A DNA stretch of 41,793 nucleotides, from positions 1 through 41,793 of the forward strand of contig NZ_BALE01000016.1 in assembly GCF_000963885.1 (NCBI RefSeq), given 5' to 3'. Both the position numbers and the translations under genes were made by a program. How positions within the stretch are numbered: position 1 is the stretch's first letter; each line of letters begins with the position of its first letter. The stretch is from Tanticharoenia sakaeratensis NBRC 103193. GTDB lineage: Bacteria > Pseudomonadota > Alphaproteobacteria > Acetobacterales > Acetobacteraceae. This document shows, in pieces, positions 18,145 through 27,980 of this stretch. The notes beneath the pieces are model-generated. The model saw nothing but the letters and a program-made list of their open reading frames with translations. It searched no databases and was not told the origin of the DNA.

Positions 18145-18768
18145 TCAGAACGCGAGTGCCGGCATCCAGGGCTTGGTCTCGTCACGGCCATGTTCGAACG
18201 TCGTGATCGCATCGCCGTGCTGCAGTGTCTGGCCGATATCGTCGAGACCCTCCAGCAGCAGTTCGCGACGGAAAGGATCGACCTCGAACGCGATTTCCTG
18301 TCCGTCCGGCCGGACCACGACCTGCTGGACGAGATCGACGCGCAGCTGGGCGTTGGCTCCGAGGCGCGCATCGTCCATCAGCATCTCGCAGGTTTCGCGC
18401 GGCAGCTGGATCGGCAGGATGCCGTTCTTGAAGCAGTTGTTGTGGAAGATGTCGGCAAAGGACGGCGCGATCACGCAGCGGATCCCGAAATCCAGCAGGG
18501 CCCAGGGCGCGTGCTCGCGGGACGACCCACAGCCGAGATTGTCCAGCGTGATCAGGATTTCCGCGTGCCGGTATGGCTCCCGATTGAGCACGAAATCGGG
18601 CTTCTCGCGTCCGTCCGCGCCATAGCGGAGATTGGCGAACAGATGCTCGCCCAGACCCGTGCGCTTGATGGTCTTCAGGAAACGCGCCGGAATGATCTGG
18701 TCGGTGTCAACGTTCTCTTCCGGCATCGGCGCTGCGACGGCGGTCAGTTCGGTGAACTTGTCCATCAT
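18145..18768 (-). CDS. leuD: 3-isopropylmalate dehydratase small subunit
   Basis: The swivel-domain subunit that pairs with LeuC to isomerise 2-isopropylmalate to 3-isopropylmalate. The 207-residue protein shows [15 protein letters not shown] near the N-terminus and the conserved [38 protein letters not shown] region (about residues 75-113, described as one block). Its ATG overlaps the leuC stop by four bases, indicating translational coupling that would help keep the subunits in balance. Confidence 0.97.
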   Translation of the reverse strand: MMDKFTELTAVAAPMPEENVDTDQIIPARFLKTIKRTGLGEHLFANLRYGADGREKPDFVLNREPYRHAEILITLDNLGCGSSREHAPWALLDFGIRCVIAPSFADIFHNNCFKNGILPIQLPRETCEMLMDDARLGANAQLRVDLVQQVVVRPDGQEIAFEVDPFRRELLLEGLDDIGQTLQHGDAITTFEHGRDETKPWMPALAF

Positions 18769-20180
18769 GCGATCTCCCGCGTCAGCGCCCGCACGTCCGT
18801 CAGCACGCCGGTCACGGCCGCCGCAGCCGCCATCGCCGGCGACAGCAGATGCGTCCGGCCACCGGGGCCCTGGCGTCCCTCAAAATTGCGATTGGAGGTC
18901 GAGGCGCAACGCTGTCCGGGCGTCAGCTTGTCCGGGTTCATGCCAAGGCACATGGAACATCCGGCTTCACGCCACTCGAACCCGGCCTCGCGGAATACGC
19001 GATCCAGTCCCTCTTCCTCGGCCTGCGCCTTCACAAGCCCCGATCCGGGAACCACGAGCGCGCGCACGCCGGGCGCGACATGCCGCCCGTCGATTACCTG
19101 CGCCGCAGAGCGAAGATCCTCGATGCGGCTGTTGGTGCAGGAGCCGATGAACACGACGTCGATAGGCGTGCCCGCGATCTCCGCACCCGGTTCAAGCCCC
19201 ATATAGGCCAGGGCGCGCTCGAGACGGGCCCGGTGTCCGGGCTCGGAAGCCGTCGCCGGGTCGGGGATCGTGCCGGTGATCGGGATCACGTCTTCCGGGC
19301 TGGTGCCCCAGGTGAGATTGGGGGCGATATCTTCCGCACGCAGTTCAACTTCGGTGTCGAAGACGGCATTCGGATCGGACGCCAGTGTCGACCAGTAGGC
19401 ACAGGCCTCGTCGAACGCTGCACCCTGCGGCGCGAACCGGCGTCCCCGCACGTAGTCGAACGTCGTCTGATCCGGGGCTACCATGCCGGCCCGCGCGCCG
19501 GCCTCGATCGACATGTTGCAGATCGTCATGCGGCCGGCCATGTCGAGCCCGCGGATCGCCGATCCCGCGAACTCGATGACATGCCCGGTTCCGCCTGCGG
19601 TGCCGATCTTGCCGATAATGGCGAGCATTACGTCCTTGGCGGTCACGCCGGGCGCGAGTTCGCCCTCGACCGTCACGCGCATATTCTTTGCAGGCTTCTG
19701 CAGGAGCGTCTGCGTCGCCATGACATGCTCGACCTCGGACGTGCCGATGCCGAACGCGAGCGCACCGAGCGCACCGTGGGTCGAGGTGTGGCTGTCGCCG
19801 CAGACAATCGTCATGCCCGGCAGGGAGATGCCCTGCTCGGGGCCGATGACGTGCACGATGCCCTGCGATGCGGAACGCAGCGGAATATACGGCACGCCGA
19901 ATTCCGCAACGTTGTGCTCGAGCGTCTCGATCTGGGTGCGGCTTTCCGGCTCCTCGATCGGCAGGCTGCGATCGGAGGTGGGCACGTTGTGATCCACCAC
20001 CGCGATCGTGGCATCCGGACGCCGCAGACGACGCCCGGCCAGCCGCAGGCCCTCGAAGGCCTGCGGGCTCGTCACCTCATGCACAAGGTGACGGTCGATA
20101 TAGAGGATGCATGTGCCGTCCTGAAGTCGCTCGACGACATGGTCATGCCAGATCTTGTCGAACAGGGTACGTGCAGTCAT
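18765..20180 (-). CDS. leuC: 3-isopropylmalate dehydratase large subunit
   Basis: The aconitase-family subunit that holds the [4Fe-4S] cluster. Of 471 residues, cluster ligands are C348 (FIGSCTNSR), C408 and C411 ([12 protein letters not shown]), the positions expected for LeuC. Other signatures are [60 protein letters not shown] and [12 protein letters not shown]. It is the first leu gene and begins 32 bases after the rplS stop, so leucine genes may be read partly from the ribosomal-protein operon. Confidence 0.97.
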   Translation of the reverse strand: MTARTLFDKIWHDHVVERLQDGTCILYIDRHLVHEVTSPQAFEGLRLAGRRLRRPDATIAVVDHNVPTSDRSLPIEEPESRTQIETLEHNVAEFGVPYIPLRSASQGIVHVIGPEQGISLPGMTIVCGDSHTSTHGALGALAFGIGTSEVEHVMATQTLLQKPAKNMRVTVEGELAPGVTAKDVMLAIIGKIGTAGGTGHVIEFAGSAIRGLDMAGRMTICNMSIEAGARAGMVAPDQTTFDYVRGRRFAPQGAAFDEACAYWSTLASDPNAVFDTEVELRAEDIAPNLTWGTSPEDVIPITGTIPDPATASEPGHRARLERALAYMGLEPGAEIAGTPIDVVFIGSCTNSRIEDLRSAAQVIDGRHVAPGVRALVVPGSGLVKAQAEEEGLDRVFREAGFEWREAGCSMCLGMNPDKLTPGQRCASTSNRNFEGRQGPGGRTHLLSPAMAAAAAVTGVLTDVRALTREIA

Positions 20181-20212
20181 GCGATCCTCCTCATGCTCCC
20201 GATATCGGGTGC

Positions 20213-20599
20213 TTACGACGCCGGCGCCAGATCACGCGGACGCTCGGCGATACGCGCCGACTTGCCGCGACGACCGCGCAGGTAATACAGCTTCGAACGA
20301 CGCACCTTGCCGCGACGGACGACCGTGATGTCGGCGATCGTCGGTGCATACAGCGGGAACACACGCTCCACGCCTTCGCCGTTGCTGATCTTGCGGACGG
20401 TGAAGTTGCTGTTCAGGCCCTTGTTGGAGCGTGCGATCACGACGCCCTCGTAAGCCTGCACACGCTCGCGCGTGCCTTCGACGACGCGGACGCCGACGCG
20501 AACCGTGTCGCCCGGGATGAAGTCCGGCACCGCGCGGGCGGCGGACAGGCGCTCGATCTCACGCGCCTCGTACTGCTCGATGATGTTCATAACCGACAA
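20213..20599 (-). CDS. rplS: 50S ribosomal protein L19
   Basis: A 128-residue protein of the large subunit, at the interface with the 30S. Family blocks are [66 protein letters not shown] and [15 protein letters not shown]. The start gives an N-terminus close to relatives. The gene is 15 bases after trmD in the standard order rpsP-rimM-trmD-rplS. Confidence 0.97.
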   Translation of the reverse strand: MSVMNIIEQYEAREIERLSAARAVPDFIPGDTVRVGVRVVEGTRERVQAYEGVVIARSNKGLNSNFTVRKISNGEGVERVFPLYAPTIADITVVRRGKVRRSKLYYLRGRRGKSARIAERPRDLAPAS

Positions 20600-20614
20600 A
20601 CTCCTTCAACAAAC

Positions 20615-21361
20615 CTAATGCTTGGCAGAGGCAGCGCCCTGCGCGCTGCTTGCCGCATGTCTCGCATCATATGCCGCCCAGAGATCGGGCCGGCGCGCGC
20701 GTGTCGCCGCCTCCGACTGCTCGCGTCGCCATGCCGCGATCGCGGCATGATTTCCCGACAGCAATATGTCCGGCACTTCCCGGCCCTGCCAGACGGCGGG
20801 GCGGGTGTAGTGCGGATATTCCAGCAACCCGTCCGAGAAGCTCTCCTCGATGCCGCTCTCGTCCGATCCCATCACGCCCGGCAGCAGCCGGACACAGGCA
20901 TCGAGCAAGGCAATCGCCGCGATCTCGCCACCGGACAGGACGAAATCGCCGAGGCAGACCTCCTCGATTCCACGCGCGTCGAGCACGCGTTCGTCCACGC
21001 CCTCGAACCGACCGCACAGCACGACAACACCACCGGCATCACGGTAGCGCCGGATGTCGTCCTGCCCCAGACGACGCCCGCGCGGCGTCGGATAGAGGAC
21101 CGGACGCCCGTCGTCGGCCGGGATCGTCTCCAGCGCCGCATCGACGACATCCGCGCGCATGACCATGCCCGCGCCGCCGCCGAACGGCGTGTCGTCCACC
21201 GCGCGATGCCGGCCAAGGCCGAAATCACGCAGATCCGTCGTCTCGCAGGACCAGATGCCGCGCTCAAGCGCGCGACCGGCCAGCGAAAGCGCCAGCGGCC
21301 CCGGAAACATCTCCGGGAACAGCGTCAGCACATGCGCGCGCCAGGTGTCGCCACCCGTCAC
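20615..21361 (-). CDS. trmD: tRNA (guanine-37-N1)-methyltransferase
   Basis: Methylates G37 next to the anticodon of tRNAs reading CNN codons, preventing +1 frameshifts, using S-adenosylmethionine. The 248-residue protein contains the knot-forming segments [58 protein letters not shown] and [33 protein letters not shown]. Its ATG overlaps the rimM stop by four bases. Confidence 0.97.
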   Translation of the reverse strand: MTGGDTWRAHVLTLFPEMFPGPLALSLAGRALERGIWSCETTDLRDFGLGRHRAVDDTPFGGGAGMVMRADVVDAALETIPADDGRPVLYPTPRGRRLGQDDIRRYRDAGGVVVLCGRFEGVDERVLDARGIEEVCLGDFVLSGGEIAAIALLDACVRLLPGVMGSDESGIEESFSDGLLEYPHYTRPAVWQGREVPDILLSGNHAAIAAWRREQSEAATRARRPDLWAAYDARHAASSAQGAASAKH

Positions 21362-21891
21362 GATGCGGCACCGGTCAACTGGAGGTCACCCTCCAGCTCG
21401 ATCTCGTCAGGCTCGACGACGGTGACGCGCCGCGCCGCGAGATCGACCTTGGGCACGCAGGCCCGGGTGAACGGCACGATGATGGTGCGTGCACCACGCA
21501 GTTCGAGACTGACGCCTGCACCATAGTCATGGACTACGGTGACGACGCCAAGATCGGTGCCGTCCGGATCGACCGCCGCCATGCCGATCAGATCGGCATG
21601 GTAGAACTCGTCCTCGTCAGGCTCGGGAAGCGCATCGCGCGCCGCAAACAGCTCGACATTGACGAGCTTTGCCGCAACATCGCGATCGGCGACGATCCGA
21701 CCTTCGCCGTCCGTGATCTCCGCGATTCCGACGCCGCGCCACCGAATGGTGAACGCGTGCCCCTGCGCATCATGCAGCGGCCCGAGCGTTTCCACCGAGG
21801 CGGCATCGCTGGTTGCGGCATGCAGGCGCACCAGGCCGCGCACGCCGTGCGGACGACCGATGGTGGCAACCAGGATGCGGGGATCGGACAT
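21358..21891 (-). CDS. rimM: 16S rRNA processing factor RimM
   Basis: Assists late 30S subunit maturation. The 177-residue protein has the two usual parts: an N-terminal RimM domain starting [22 protein letters not shown], and a PRC-barrel domain from about residue 95 ([33 protein letters not shown]) ending [20 protein letters not shown]. It lies 30 bases downstream of rpsP and overlaps trmD. Confidence 0.95.
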   Translation of the reverse strand: MSDPRILVATIGRPHGVRGLVRLHAATSDAASVETLGPLHDAQGHAFTIRWRGVGIAEITDGEGRIVADRDVAAKLVNVELFAARDALPEPDEDEFYHADLIGMAAVDPDGTDLGVVTVVHDYGAGVSLELRGARTIIVPFTRACVPKVDLAARRVTVVEPDEIELEGDLQLTGAAS

Positions 21892-21921
21892 TCAGGAAGA
21901 ACCGAACGGCTGTGTTCGAAC

Positions 21922-22254
21922 TCAGGCTGCCGCAGCCGCGGCACGCTCCTGGGCGCGCTTCTTCGGCGCCGACTTCTTCGGCTGCTCGCGGTATTCCGGC
22001 TTCGGCGCCAGACCCGCGTTGCCCAGGAAGCGTGCGACGCGATCGGTCGCCAGCGCGCCGTTCGACAGCCAGTGCTTGATGCGCTCGTCGTTCAGACGCA
22101 CGCGATCAGCGTGGTCGGACGGCAGCATCGGGTTGTAGGCACCGACCTTCTCGATGAAACGGCCGTCGCGCGGGCTGCGGCTGTCGGCAACCACGATGTG
22201 GTAATAGGGGCGCTTCTTGGCGCCGGCACGTGCCAGGCGGATCTTCAGGCTCAT
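21922..22254 (-). CDS. rpsP: 30S ribosomal protein S16
   Basis: A 110-residue protein of the small subunit with the family opening [42 protein letters not shown] and the segment [27 protein letters not shown]. The C-terminus is extended by a Lys/Ala-rich tail (about 20 residues, ending in AAAAA), as in other Acetobacteraceae and related alphaproteobacteria. It is 130 bases downstream of ffh. Confidence 0.97.
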   Translation of the reverse strand: MSLKIRLARAGAKKRPYYHIVVADSRSPRDGRFIEKVGAYNPMLPSDHADRVRLNDERIKHWLSNGALATDRVARFLGNAGLAPKPEYREQPKKSAPKKRAQERAAAAAA

Positions 22255-22384
22255 TCAACTCTCCAAAGACACTATCAAAAACCAGACTTTGCCCGGCGCG
22301 AACCTGATCCCGCGTCCGGACGATCTCTCCCGCCGCCCCGTCCGCGTCAGCGGGCCCCGGGGCAGTGAAACTGTTATGTAGGGC

Positions 22385-23821
22385 TCAGCCGAACGGGGGC
22401 TGGCCGCCTCCGGGACCGCCGGGGCCACGCTGCATCTGCTGCATGAGCCCCTGCATGCCACCGCCGCGCATCAGGCCCTTGAGCCCCATCTTGTTGATGC
22501 GCTTCATCATCGTGGACATGTCGTCAAACTGCTTGAGCAGCTTGTTGACGTCCTGGACCGTCGTGCCCGAACCGGCGGCGATCCGCTTCTTGCGCGACGC
22601 CTTGATGATATCCGGCGTCTTGCGCTCCTTCGACGTCATGGACGAGATGATCGCCTGATGCCGGGTCAGGATCGAGGTATCGAGCTCCTTGCCACCGAGC
22701 GCCTGCGTCAGCTTGCCCATGCCGGGCAGCATGTTCAGGATCGACGAAATGGAGCCCATCTTGCCGATCTGACGAATCTGCGAGGCATAGTCGTCGAGAT
22801 CGAACTTGCCCGCCATCATCTTGCGGGCGACGCGTTCGCTCTCTTCCTGATCCAGCGTGTCCGATGCACGCTCGACAAGACCCGCGATATCGCCGAGGCC
22901 AAGGATACGGCCGGCAACACGCTCGGGATGGAATTCCTCCAGCGCATCGAGCTTTTCGCCCGAGCCGGTCAGCTTGATCGGTGCCCCCGTGATCGCCCGC
23001 ATCGACAGGGCAGCACCACCACGTGCATCGCCGTCCATCCGGCTCATCACCACGCCGGTGATGCCGACGGCCTCGTTGAAGGCCTTCGCGGTATTGACCG
23101 CATCCTGACCCGTCATCGCGTCGACGACGAGCAGCGTCTCGGCCGGCTGGGCAACCTTCCGGACCTCGGCCACTTCGGCCATCAGGGCTTCGTCGATCGA
23201 CAGGCGACCAGCGGTATCGAGGATGACGACGTCATAGCCTTCGCGGCGCCCGACATCGAGCGCACGGCGCGCGATCTCGACCGGGCCCTGTCCGGCCACG
23301 ATCGGCAGCGAGACAACCAGACCCTGGGCGCGAAGACCGGCCTGATCGGCCAGCTGGGCGAGCTGGAGCTGTGCCGCGGGACGCTGCGTATCGAGGCTGG
23401 CCAGCAGAACGCGCTTGCGCTCACGGGTGGCGAGCCTCAGCGCGATCTTGCCGGACGTGGTGGTCTTGCCCGAACCCTGAAGACCGACCATCAGGACAGG
23501 AACCGGCGGCACCGCTTCGAGATTAAGCGGTACAGCACCTGCGCCGCCGAGGGCCGCGATCAGGGCATCGTTGACGATCTTGGCGACGGCCTGACCGGGC
23601 GAAATGCTGTCCAGCACTTCATGGCCGACAGCACGCTCCCGCACCTGGGAGACGAATTCGCGCACGACAGGCAGCGCCACGTCGGCGTCCAGCATTGCCA
23701 GACGGACCTCGCGCATCGCCTCCGTGACGTCGGCTTCCGACAGGGCGCCCCGCTTGGAGAGCCCTTCGAAGACACCGGAGAGCTTGCCTGAAAGCTGCTC
23801 GAACAAACCGAAACTTCCCAA
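22385..23821 (-). CDS. ffh: signal recognition particle GTPase Ffh
   Basis: With 4.5S RNA it binds signal sequences at the ribosome and delivers nascent membrane proteins to FtsY. The 478-residue protein has the N domain (1-90), the GTPase G domain with P-loop GLQGSGKT (113-120), DTQRPAA and DTAGRLS motifs and the TGSGEKLDALEEFHPERVAGRILG region, then the Met-rich M domain (from about 320: MLPGMGKL, SRKKRIAAGSGTTVQDVNKLLKQF). The C-terminus is Gly, Pro, Gln and Met-rich. The 4.5S RNA gene was not found nearby. Confidence 0.97.
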   Translation of the reverse strand: MGSFGLFEQLSGKLSGVFEGLSKRGALSEADVTEAMREVRLAMLDADVALPVVREFVSQVRERAVGHEVLDSISPGQAVAKIVNDALIAALGGAGAVPLNLEAVPPVPVLMVGLQGSGKTTTSGKIALRLATRERKRVLLASLDTQRPAAQLQLAQLADQAGLRAQGLVVSLPIVAGQGPVEIARRALDVGRREGYDVVILDTAGRLSIDEALMAEVAEVRKVAQPAETLLVVDAMTGQDAVNTAKAFNEAVGITGVVMSRMDGDARGGAALSMRAITGAPIKLTGSGEKLDALEEFHPERVAGRILGLGDIAGLVERASDTLDQEESERVARKMMAGKFDLDDYASQIRQIGKMGSISSILNMLPGMGKLTQALGGKELDTSILTRHQAIISSMTSKERKTPDIIKASRKKRIAAGSGTTVQDVNKLLKQFDDMSTMMKRINKMGLKGLMRGGGMQGLMQQMQRGPGGPGGGQPPFG

Positions 23822-23964
23822 CTACGCGGACCGAAGACAACCTGCCGTCCGTCCAATAAGAAACGCGCCGCTGCGCGAGCCTTCGCGAAGTGGCGTGTCT
23901 GAATGGAGTGGTGCCTAGGCGCTCATGCCGGGTGCGTCAAGAAAATAACGCCCGACAACGAGAA

Positions 23965-23994
23965 ACGGCCACGACAGGAGAACTGCGTGGCCGT
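23965..23994 (-). terminator. hairpin downstream of the LTXXQ gene
   Basis: ACGGCCACG (23965-23973) pairs perfectly with CGTGGCCGT (23986-23994) around a 12-base loop. On the minus strand it is followed by TTCTCGTT, moderately T-rich. It lies about 30 bases past the stop of the LTXXQ protein gene, a usual place for a rho-independent terminator. Confidence 0.55.
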
Positions 23995-24025
23995 CGATCA
24001 CTCGCTGATCTTTCCGCGAGAGAAT

Positions 24026-24550
24026 TCAGTCGGGAGACGGACCTTCCGGCGGAGGCGGTGCGCCATGGTCGTCAGCGTCGTGCATCAGCGCATGCATCTG
24101 TTCACGCAGGCTGTCGAGCTTTGCACGCGTGGCGCGCGCATCGGACAGCTGCTCTGGCGTCAGGATGTCATGCACCTTGATTGCGCTATCGATCCACGCC
24201 TGTTCGTGAGCTTCCTCGATCACGTCCTTCTGGTGGATCAGGCCGGCGAGCCTGGCGCGATCGATCTTGCCGCCCTGGAGCAGCAGATCGCCGATCTGGG
24301 AATCGATTGCCTTTTCCTGCTTCCAGTCGCCGTGGCCGTTGCCGTGGTCGGCTTCGAAGATCGCGTGCATCTGGGATTTCTGCTGGTCGGTGAGTTTGAC
24401 GCCGGGCAGCATCGGCATCATGCCGTGATGACCCCCCATCCCGCCACCAGGTCCACCGTGGTGACCCGGGCCCGGCGGCCCACCCTGTGCAAAGGCGGGC
24501 GCTGCCGTGAGCGCCAACAGCCCGAGCATCGAAACAGTCTTGGCGAACAT
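24026..24550 (-). CDS. periplasmic LTXXQ-motif (Spy/CpxP-like) protein
   Basis: A 174-residue exported protein with signal peptide MFAKTVSMLGLLALTAAPAFA. The mature N-terminus is Gly, His and Pro-rich (residues about 22-48), which could bind metal or be flexible. Two LTxxQ motifs are visible: LTDQQKSQ (about 53) and LTPEQLSD (about 130), separated by charged helices with a DLLLQGGKIDRARLAGLI segment, the arrangement of Spy/CpxP and heavy-metal-sensor-like periplasmic chaperones. The tail is APPPPEGPSPD. No two-component system is adjacent, so regulation is unknown. Confidence 0.82.
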   Translation of the reverse strand: MFAKTVSMLGLLALTAAPAFAQGGPPGPGHHGGPGGGMGGHHGMMPMLPGVKLTDQQKSQMHAIFEADHGNGHGDWKQEKAIDSQIGDLLLQGGKIDRARLAGLIHQKDVIEEAHEQAWIDSAIKVHDILTPEQLSDARATRAKLDSLREQMHALMHDADDHGAPPPPEGPSPD

Positions 24551-24762
24551 CGTCGTCTTTCCTTGTTCATCGCAAAAGGCGCGTCCGGGTCGTTTTCACT
24601 TTGCCGCGCCTCTTTGTTCCAACACATAGCTGCGAAATGACGCCCGCAATGCGCGTTCGACGCTACGAAATGTAAATAACGATACAATGCCGTTACGGTA
24701 GGCGGGCATATCCCCATGGACGGCGATGCGCCAAGGCGGTATTCAGCATCCGCCTGAGGCAC

Positions 24763-24853
<91 letters not shown>

Positions 24854-24951
24854 GGACGCCAGCCGACCCTGCGGCTGTCGTGCGGCTCCGGGCGCATGCA
24901 CACGTCGTTGCGGCCCATAACACTCTGTAAAGCGATGACGTGCCGGCAAGG

Positions 24952-25773
24952 TCATCCGGCGGGTTGTCCATCCATCAGGACGTCATGCATGCGCGCGGGT
25001 CCCGCCAGCCGGTCTCGAACGGCAGGCGTTGCGGGCAGCACCATGTAGCCTGCTGTCAGGTCGCCCAGAAGCAGAAGCGATTTCCGCGGCTGCAGGCGCC
25101 ACTGAAGCGCGATCAGGACGCACAAGGCCGCATCAAGCCTGTCCTGGTCTGCCTTGCCCGGTCTGGCAGTTCGTGCAGCGGCGGCGCACCATTCGGCCAG
25201 CGCAATACAGCCCAGATCGACCGCCTGCCTAGCCGCGACATCGCTGACCCTGATCCAGTCCTCCAGGCGGAATGTCTGACGTCGGGCAGGATTGTATCGC
25301 GGGGCACACAGGCGACCGAAGAAGGCGGGATCCATGGATGCCAGGGCCAGCGCCGGAAAGACTTCGATGATATGGAGTCCGTCGGCCGCGATTCGCGCGA
25401 CATCCGGCTGTTCCTCCGCCTGAAGATCCGACAGGAAGCGCCAGATTGGTGCCGAATCGCAGAACATGCCCGTGCGTCCCCGATGGGATGGCTGCACGCC
25501 GCCGCCGAGCCAGCCCAGAAGAGACGCCGCGACCCGTTCGACCGGGCGCATGCCCGATCGATTGGGCACGATTGTCGACTGGTCGATGGCGATCAGTGTT
25601 GCGCCGTTTCGTGAGCGCACGCTCCGAATGAAAACAGCTGCCTCCCTGAAAGAGGCAAGCCGTGGCGCGTGAAACAGAATCGCCTGACCATTCTCGATAC
25701 CGACGGCACAGATGGCGCCCCTCGCCTTCGGATTGTCCGTCCAGGCGGAATCGAAGCCGATATAGATGTCCAT
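24952..25773 (-). CDS. DUF429-family protein
   Basis: About 273 residues from MDIYIGFDSAWTDNP. The opening IGFDSAW and the later TLIAIDQSTIVPN and HIIEVFPALALASM resemble the RNase H-like fold of DUF429 proteins, in which an acidic residue near the first strand and a second in a D-Q/P segment are conserved. QDRLDAALCVLIALQWR near the C-terminus fits the final helix with its conserved Asp. Biochemical function is not established. Starts further upstream add a segment rich in charged residues without conservation. It stands alone between tRNA-Ser and the Rieske oxygenase. Confidence 0.7.
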   Translation of the reverse strand: MDIYIGFDSAWTDNPKARGAICAVGIENGQAILFHAPRLASFREAAVFIRSVRSRNGATLIAIDQSTIVPNRSGMRPVERVAASLLGWLGGGVQPSHRGRTGMFCDSAPIWRFLSDLQAEEQPDVARIAADGLHIIEVFPALALASMDPAFFGRLCAPRYNPARRQTFRLEDWIRVSDVAARQAVDLGCIALAEWCAAAARTARPGKADQDRLDAALCVLIALQWRLQPRKSLLLLGDLTAGYMVLPATPAVRDRLAGPARMHDVLMDGQPAG

Positions 25774-25903
25774 GCGTGCGGGCCTGCCCTTTCGATCATG
25801 GCGTTCAGGGACTGTCAGGTCGGCTGCATCGTCGTGGGCGCCGTGAACGCTCATGTATCGTGAGTGGATGATGCAACGTCCCGGGCGCGCGCGACGGCTT
25901 GTC

Positions 25904-26944
25904 TCAGGCGATGAAGAATCGGCTCAGCCCCATGTCTCGCAGGCCACGGCGGTATGCAATCGAGCTGCGGTCGGCCATGACATGGGCTTCCAGTGTTGGA
26001 TCGAGCGGCAGACATTCCGGTTTCTGCGCCTCGACGAGCGCCTTGTCTTCCTCAAAGACACGCCGGTTGAAATCATATGTGTCTTCAGGCGGCGCGTCTT
26101 TTGCGAAGTTCCGGCAGATCGGCGCGAACATGCGGGTCTTGCGGGCCGACATCGGGCTTGCCGCGTTCATGATGACGAGCCGCCCTTCTTCGGGAAAATG
26201 AATCTCCAGCGTGGCCGTAAACGGCAGATGCGTGCGGAAATGCCGCAGCCATATGAAGCCCGGCGGTGCCGTGTCAGGAATGCCGACCGGAAAGTTCGCG
26301 ACCGTGCTGCGGTACTCGGCCTCGAATCCTTTTGCCGTCAGTTTCGGCATGTATGACGGTACGACAGGATTGTTCGGGTCGGCAAACGTCGCGGTATGGA
26401 CGAAGGCAAAATGTGCGACGTCCAGGAACCCTTCCATCTGCCTGCCTGCAAACCCGTTGATGTCGATCGACGGACAGGTGACGCCGACATAGTCCGGATC
26501 CTCCCAATGCGGCATGTCCGGAATATCGGGCGCATCCGCCGGGCGCAGACATGTCCAGATCAGTCCATAACGCTCGACAGCCGGATATGTGCGCAGGTGC
26601 AGCTTGGGTGGGATCGCGTTGTCCGGGTGGGCCGGCACATGCACGCAGCGTCCGCCGACGCCGAAGCGGAAGCCGTGATAGGCGCAGGCGATCGTCTTGC
26701 CGTTGCCTGTCCCCATGCTGAGCGGGACACCACGATGCGGACACAGATCGTATGCGATCACGATCTGCTCGCCCGCGCGATAGACGACCAGTGGTTCGTC
26801 AAGCAGCGTGGCCGAGACGGGCTTGTCGGTCACGTCGCGCGACAGGGCCACGGGATACCAGCACCGGGCGAGGATCGCCCAGTCGTCAGGTTCGAACGTG
26901 CAGTCCCTCGGGAGATCGACGGGGCGTTCGAGTATATCGGGCAT
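25904..26944 (-). CDS. Rieske non-heme iron oxygenase, large subunit (VanA/aromatic O-demethylase-like)
   Basis: A 346-residue oxygenase. The N-terminal Rieske [2Fe-2S] domain has C68-x-H70 (YDLCPHRGVPL) and C87-x2-H90 (IACAYHGFRFG). The catalytic domain has the bridging Asp175 and iron ligands H178 and H183 (GFLDVAHFAFVH), with the third iron ligand expected downstream. The length and motifs resemble vanillate O-demethylase-type oxygenases that hydroxylate or demethylate aromatic or alicyclic substrates; the substrate is unknown. The ferredoxin reductase that should deliver electrons is not in the window. It diverges from a LysR regulator over 109 bases, suggesting control by that protein. 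Confidence 0.9.
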   Translation of the reverse strand: MPDILERPVDLPRDCTFEPDDWAILARCWYPVALSRDVTDKPVSATLLDEPLVVYRAGEQIVIAYDLCPHRGVPLSMGTGNGKTIACAYHGFRFGVGGRCVHVPAHPDNAIPPKLHLRTYPAVERYGLIWTCLRPADAPDIPDMPHWEDPDYVGVTCPSIDINGFAGRQMEGFLDVAHFAFVHTATFADPNNPVVPSYMPKLTAKGFEAEYRSTVANFPVGIPDTAPPGFIWLRHFRTHLPFTATLEIHFPEEGRLVIMNAASPMSARKTRMFAPICRNFAKDAPPEDTYDFNRRVFEEDKALVEAQKPECLPLDPTLEAHVMADRSSIAYRRGLRDMGLSRFFIA

Positions 26945-27053
26945 GGGACGCGGCGCTCATATCAGGGGAATGGCCAAGAGCATTTCACCCTTCAGGCGTT
27001 CGTGTATAGTTCATAAAAATCCCGATTCCGTTCGCAAAAAGAGAGCACATGCG

Positions 27054-27965
27054 ATGGCTGTCTTCTCGCGCTTCCTTCGTTATTTCGTGGCCGTTGCACG
27101 ATACGGGTCGATCCGGCGCGCATCGGACGAGTTGCGAATTGCGGCCTCTGCAATCGACCGGCAGATCCTGCACGGCGAACAGACGATCGGCACGCCCCTG
27201 TTCGAAAGGCTGCCGTCCGGCCTGCGGTTGACGGCCGCAGGCGAGTTGCTGCTGGCCGCGGCGAACCGCTGGTCGCGTGACATGGAAAACCTGACCGTCC
27301 AGATCGATGACATGAAAGGCCTGCGCCAGGGCAAGGTCGACCTGCTGATCCCGGAGGCGCTGACGAAGGGGTTTGTCCCATCCCTTCTGGGTCGGCTGCG
27401 CACCACCCATCCCGGCATCGTCGTGAACGTATCCGTCCGCGACAACAGGGACATCGCAGACCTTCTGATTGGCGGAGAGGCCGATCTCGCACTCGTTCTC
27501 GATCCGCCGCACAGGCGCGAACTGGTCGTGCGCGGACACCGGGCGTTTCCCCTGGGCTTCATTGCCCGCCCCGATCATCCGATCGCGGCTCGTGCCGAAG
27601 CACGGTTCAGCCTGTGCGCCGAGTTTCCGATGGTCGTGCCCGCAGCCCCGCTGGCGTTGCGCCGACAGCTCGAGCTTCTGGAAATCGAAACGCAGGTGCG
27701 CCTGAGACCCGCAGCTTCGGCGGACAACATCCAGATGATCAAGTCGCTGGTCATGGAAGGCGTCGGCATCGGCATTCTGAGCCGGCTCGATGCGTTCGAG
27801 GAAATTGCCCAGGGTCTGCTGGCGTTCGTGCCGATCGCCAACAGCCGCATCTCGCCCCTGACGCTGGCTCTTTGCATCGATCGCGCGCGGCAGCTTTCCG
27901 CGGCCGCACAATTGATTCTGCAGGAAATCGAGAAAACGGCGCTCGCGAAGGACGATGCCGTCTGA
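27054..27965 (+). CDS. LysR-family transcriptional regulator
   Basis: A 303-residue DNA-binding activator or repressor. The winged helix-turn-helix occupies about residues 6-65 (FLRYFVAVARYGSIRRASDELRIAASAIDRQILHGEQTIGTPLFERLPSGLRLTAAGE in sequence), followed by a periplasmic-binding-like effector domain with QGKVDLLIPEALTKGFVPSLLGRL and GIGILSRLDAFEEI. It starts at the ATG after AGAGAG, within the frame that continues upstream as noise. Divergent placement from the Rieske oxygenase is the classical LysR arrangement, so it probably regulates that gene in response to its substrate. Confidence 0.9.
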   Translation: MAVFSRFLRYFVAVARYGSIRRASDELRIAASAIDRQILHGEQTIGTPLFERLPSGLRLTAAGELLLAAANRWSRDMENLTVQIDDMKGLRQGKVDLLIPEALTKGFVPSLLGRLRTTHPGIVVNVSVRDNRDIADLLIGGEADLALVLDPPHRRELVVRGHRAFPLGFIARPDHPIAARAEARFSLCAEFPMVVPAAPLALRRQLELLEIETQVRLRPAASADNIQMIKSLVMEGVGIGILSRLDAFEEIAQGLLAFVPIANSRISPLTLALCIDRARQLSAAAQLILQEIEKTALAKDDAV

Positions 27966-27980
27966 CGTTCGTCCGATCGG

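Noticed and set aside
18849-20285. 478-codon plus-strand open frame opposite leuC
   Set aside because: Antisense shadow of a certain gene, Arg/His/Gly-rich composition with no recognisable domain.
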